DNA of 64,000 nt from assembly GCF_013009075.1 (NCBI RefSeq), contig NZ_CP053108.1, forward strand, positions 2,046,001 through 2,110,000, in the 5' to 3' direction. The notes below the pieces were generated by a model. It made no database searches. It worked only from the letters and a program-made list of their open reading frames with translations, and had not been told where the DNA came from. Positions 63,238-64,000 of this stretch are shown piece by piece; position 1 is the first letter of the stretch, and the number at the start of each line of letters is the position of its first letter. Source of the stretch: Halomonas sp. TA22. Lineage in GTDB: Bacteria > Pseudomonadota > Gammaproteobacteria > Pseudomonadales > Halomonadaceae. A program made the position numbers and the translations under genes.

Positions 63238-64000
63238 CTATTTTGCTGAATAACGCTCTGCAGTTGCCAACATCTCCGGCAACCCAATCGCCTCATTGAG
63301 TTCATCGAAAGCCGCCATGCGGTCGCGAAAGGGTTCGGTGGTGCCGTGAGCCTTGAGGCTCTCGAAGTAAGCCGTCACCTGGCGAATCACTGCGCGAGCC
63401 AGCCCACCGGGGAAAATCACCAATTTGAAGCCTAAATCGGCGAGCTGTTCGGCGCTGCCCGCCGGGGTGCGACCACCCTCGACCATATTGGCCAACAGCG
63501 GTACACGATGTTTAAAATGCTCGGTAATCATTAACTGCTGTTGCCGGCTCTGGGGCGCCTCGATGAATAGCACATCCGCCCCCGCTTCCAAATAATGCTC
63601 GCCACGCTCTATGGCCGCTTCGATCCCTTCCACAGCTATACCATCGGTCCGCGCGATGATCTGTGTCGCCTTGCTATGGCGTGCATCACAGGCCGCCTGG
63701 ATTTTACCTACCATTTCATCGGCACTAATCAAGGTCTTGCCACTAAGGTGACCGCAACGCTTGGGAAATGTCTGATCCTCAAGCTGGATCCCAGAAGCAC
63801 CGCTGCGCTCGAATATACGTACAGTACGCTGCACGTTAAGTGCATTGCCATAGCCAGTATCGGCGTCAACAATCAAGGCAATATCGACGCGGTCGCGAAT
63901 CGCCGCGATGCTGTCGGCAACCTCGGTCATGGTCACTAGACCCAAGTCAGGACGGCCCAGTTGGGTGTAGGCCAGACTGGCCCCAGATAGATATAGGCAC
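63238..64000 (-). CDS. Isocitrate lyase/PEP mutase family enzyme (partial)
   Basis: The minus-strand frame continues past an internal ATG at 63945 to the window edge (visible as LSGASLAYTQLGRPDLGLVT), so the true start is outside; about 254 residues are seen. The metal-binding VDADTGYGNALNV and the lyase cysteine in FPKRCGHLSGK are present. The fold is the PrpB/oxaloacetate decarboxylase/2,3-dimethylmalate lyase type. The KKCGH-like motif favours a lyase such as 2-methylisocitrate lyase over a phosphonomutase, but PrpB proper cannot be concluded. It converges with the island genes; its operon lies beyond the window. Confidence 0.85.
   Translation of the reverse strand, partial: CLYLSGASLAYTQLGRPDLGLVTMTEVADSIAAIRDRVDIALIVDADTGYGNALNVQRTVRIFERSGASGIQLEDQTFPKRCGHLSGKTLISADEMVGKIQAACDARHSKATQIIARTDGIAVEGIEAAIERGEHYLEAGADVLFIEAPQSRQQQLMITEHFKHRVPLLANMVEGGRTPAGSAEQLADLGFKLVIFPGGLARAVIRQVTAYFESLKAHGTTEPFRDRMAAFDELNEAIGLPEMLATAERYSAK

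Noticed and set aside
62994-63305. Small minus-strand frame resembling a transposase tail (YYHHSTEKLYGNKGG)
   Set aside because: The similarity is too weak to name a family, and it overlaps the 3' end of the isocitrate-lyase-family gene.

Overview
The window reads as chromosome of a halophilic gammaproteobacterium, most likely Halomonas or a close relative (Halomonadaceae). The basis is high GC, densely packed operons, gene-order blocks shared with Pseudomonas (ppiB/glnS/cysS; tig-clpP-clpX-lon-hupB-ppiD; pyrE-crc-rph-yicC), a compatible-solute ABC importer and a TRAP carboxylate/amide transporter. This assignment is inferred from gene content and remembered synteny; no database was searched.

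Layout. 0-7.3 kb: an acyl-CoA catabolic cluster. Acyl-CoA dehydrogenase, CoA ligase, thioesterase and a partial membrane protein are on the minus strand; 3-hydroxyacyl-CoA dehydrogenase, thiolase and an IclR regulator are on the plus strand. They diverge from a shared promoter carrying a long inverted repeat. 7.3-9.4 kb: lhgO and its divergent GntR regulator csiR (glutarate/L-2-hydroxyglutarate metabolism). 9.4-14.7 kb: a minus-strand operon for branched-chain 2-oxoacid dehydrogenase E1alpha, E1beta and E2, with a eukaryotic-type Ser/Thr kinase as last gene. 14.8-18.7 kb: a YehZYXW-type glycine betaine importer with a good sigma70 promoter. 18.7-21.0 kb: a soluble MCP/Cache protein and a DUF1853 protein. 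21.0-35.3 kb: housekeeping genes cysS, glnS, ppiB, lpxH, a COG0523 GTPase, ppiD, hupB, lon, clpX, clpP and tig. 35.6-35.9 kb: a broken, apparently chimeric tRNA-His and an intact selenocysteine tRNA. 36-43.4 kb: a BKACE enzyme, D-lactate dehydrogenase, a CbiX-like chelatase, an M42 peptidase, an O-antigen-type acyltransferase, a MAPEG protein and tRNA-Arg(CCG). 43.6-51.1 kb: a diheme cytochrome, rep, trmL, a YfaZ porin, pyrE, crc, rph and yicC.

51.1-64 kb is accessory. It opens with a wrecked tyrosine integrase at a point where yicC is normally followed by gmk. Then come a FadR-type regulator, an asparaginase, a three-part TRAP transporter, an M20 ureide/amide hydrolase, a Rid protein, two amidases (one frameshifted) and a frameshifted acetamidase. 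This looks like an uptake and catabolic pathway for an amide or ureide compound. The region ends with a DUF932 plasmid/ICE-type remnant and an isocitrate-lyase/PEP-mutase family gene that runs off the window.

Most notable points: the Ser/Thr kinase co-encoded with a 2-oxoacid dehydrogenase whose E1alpha keeps the serine-rich loop phosphorylated in the mitochondrial enzyme; the domain-inverted cytosolic MCP/Cache protein; a nuclease-dead ExoIII fold matching Crc; the selenocysteine tRNA; and the decaying amide-catabolism island.
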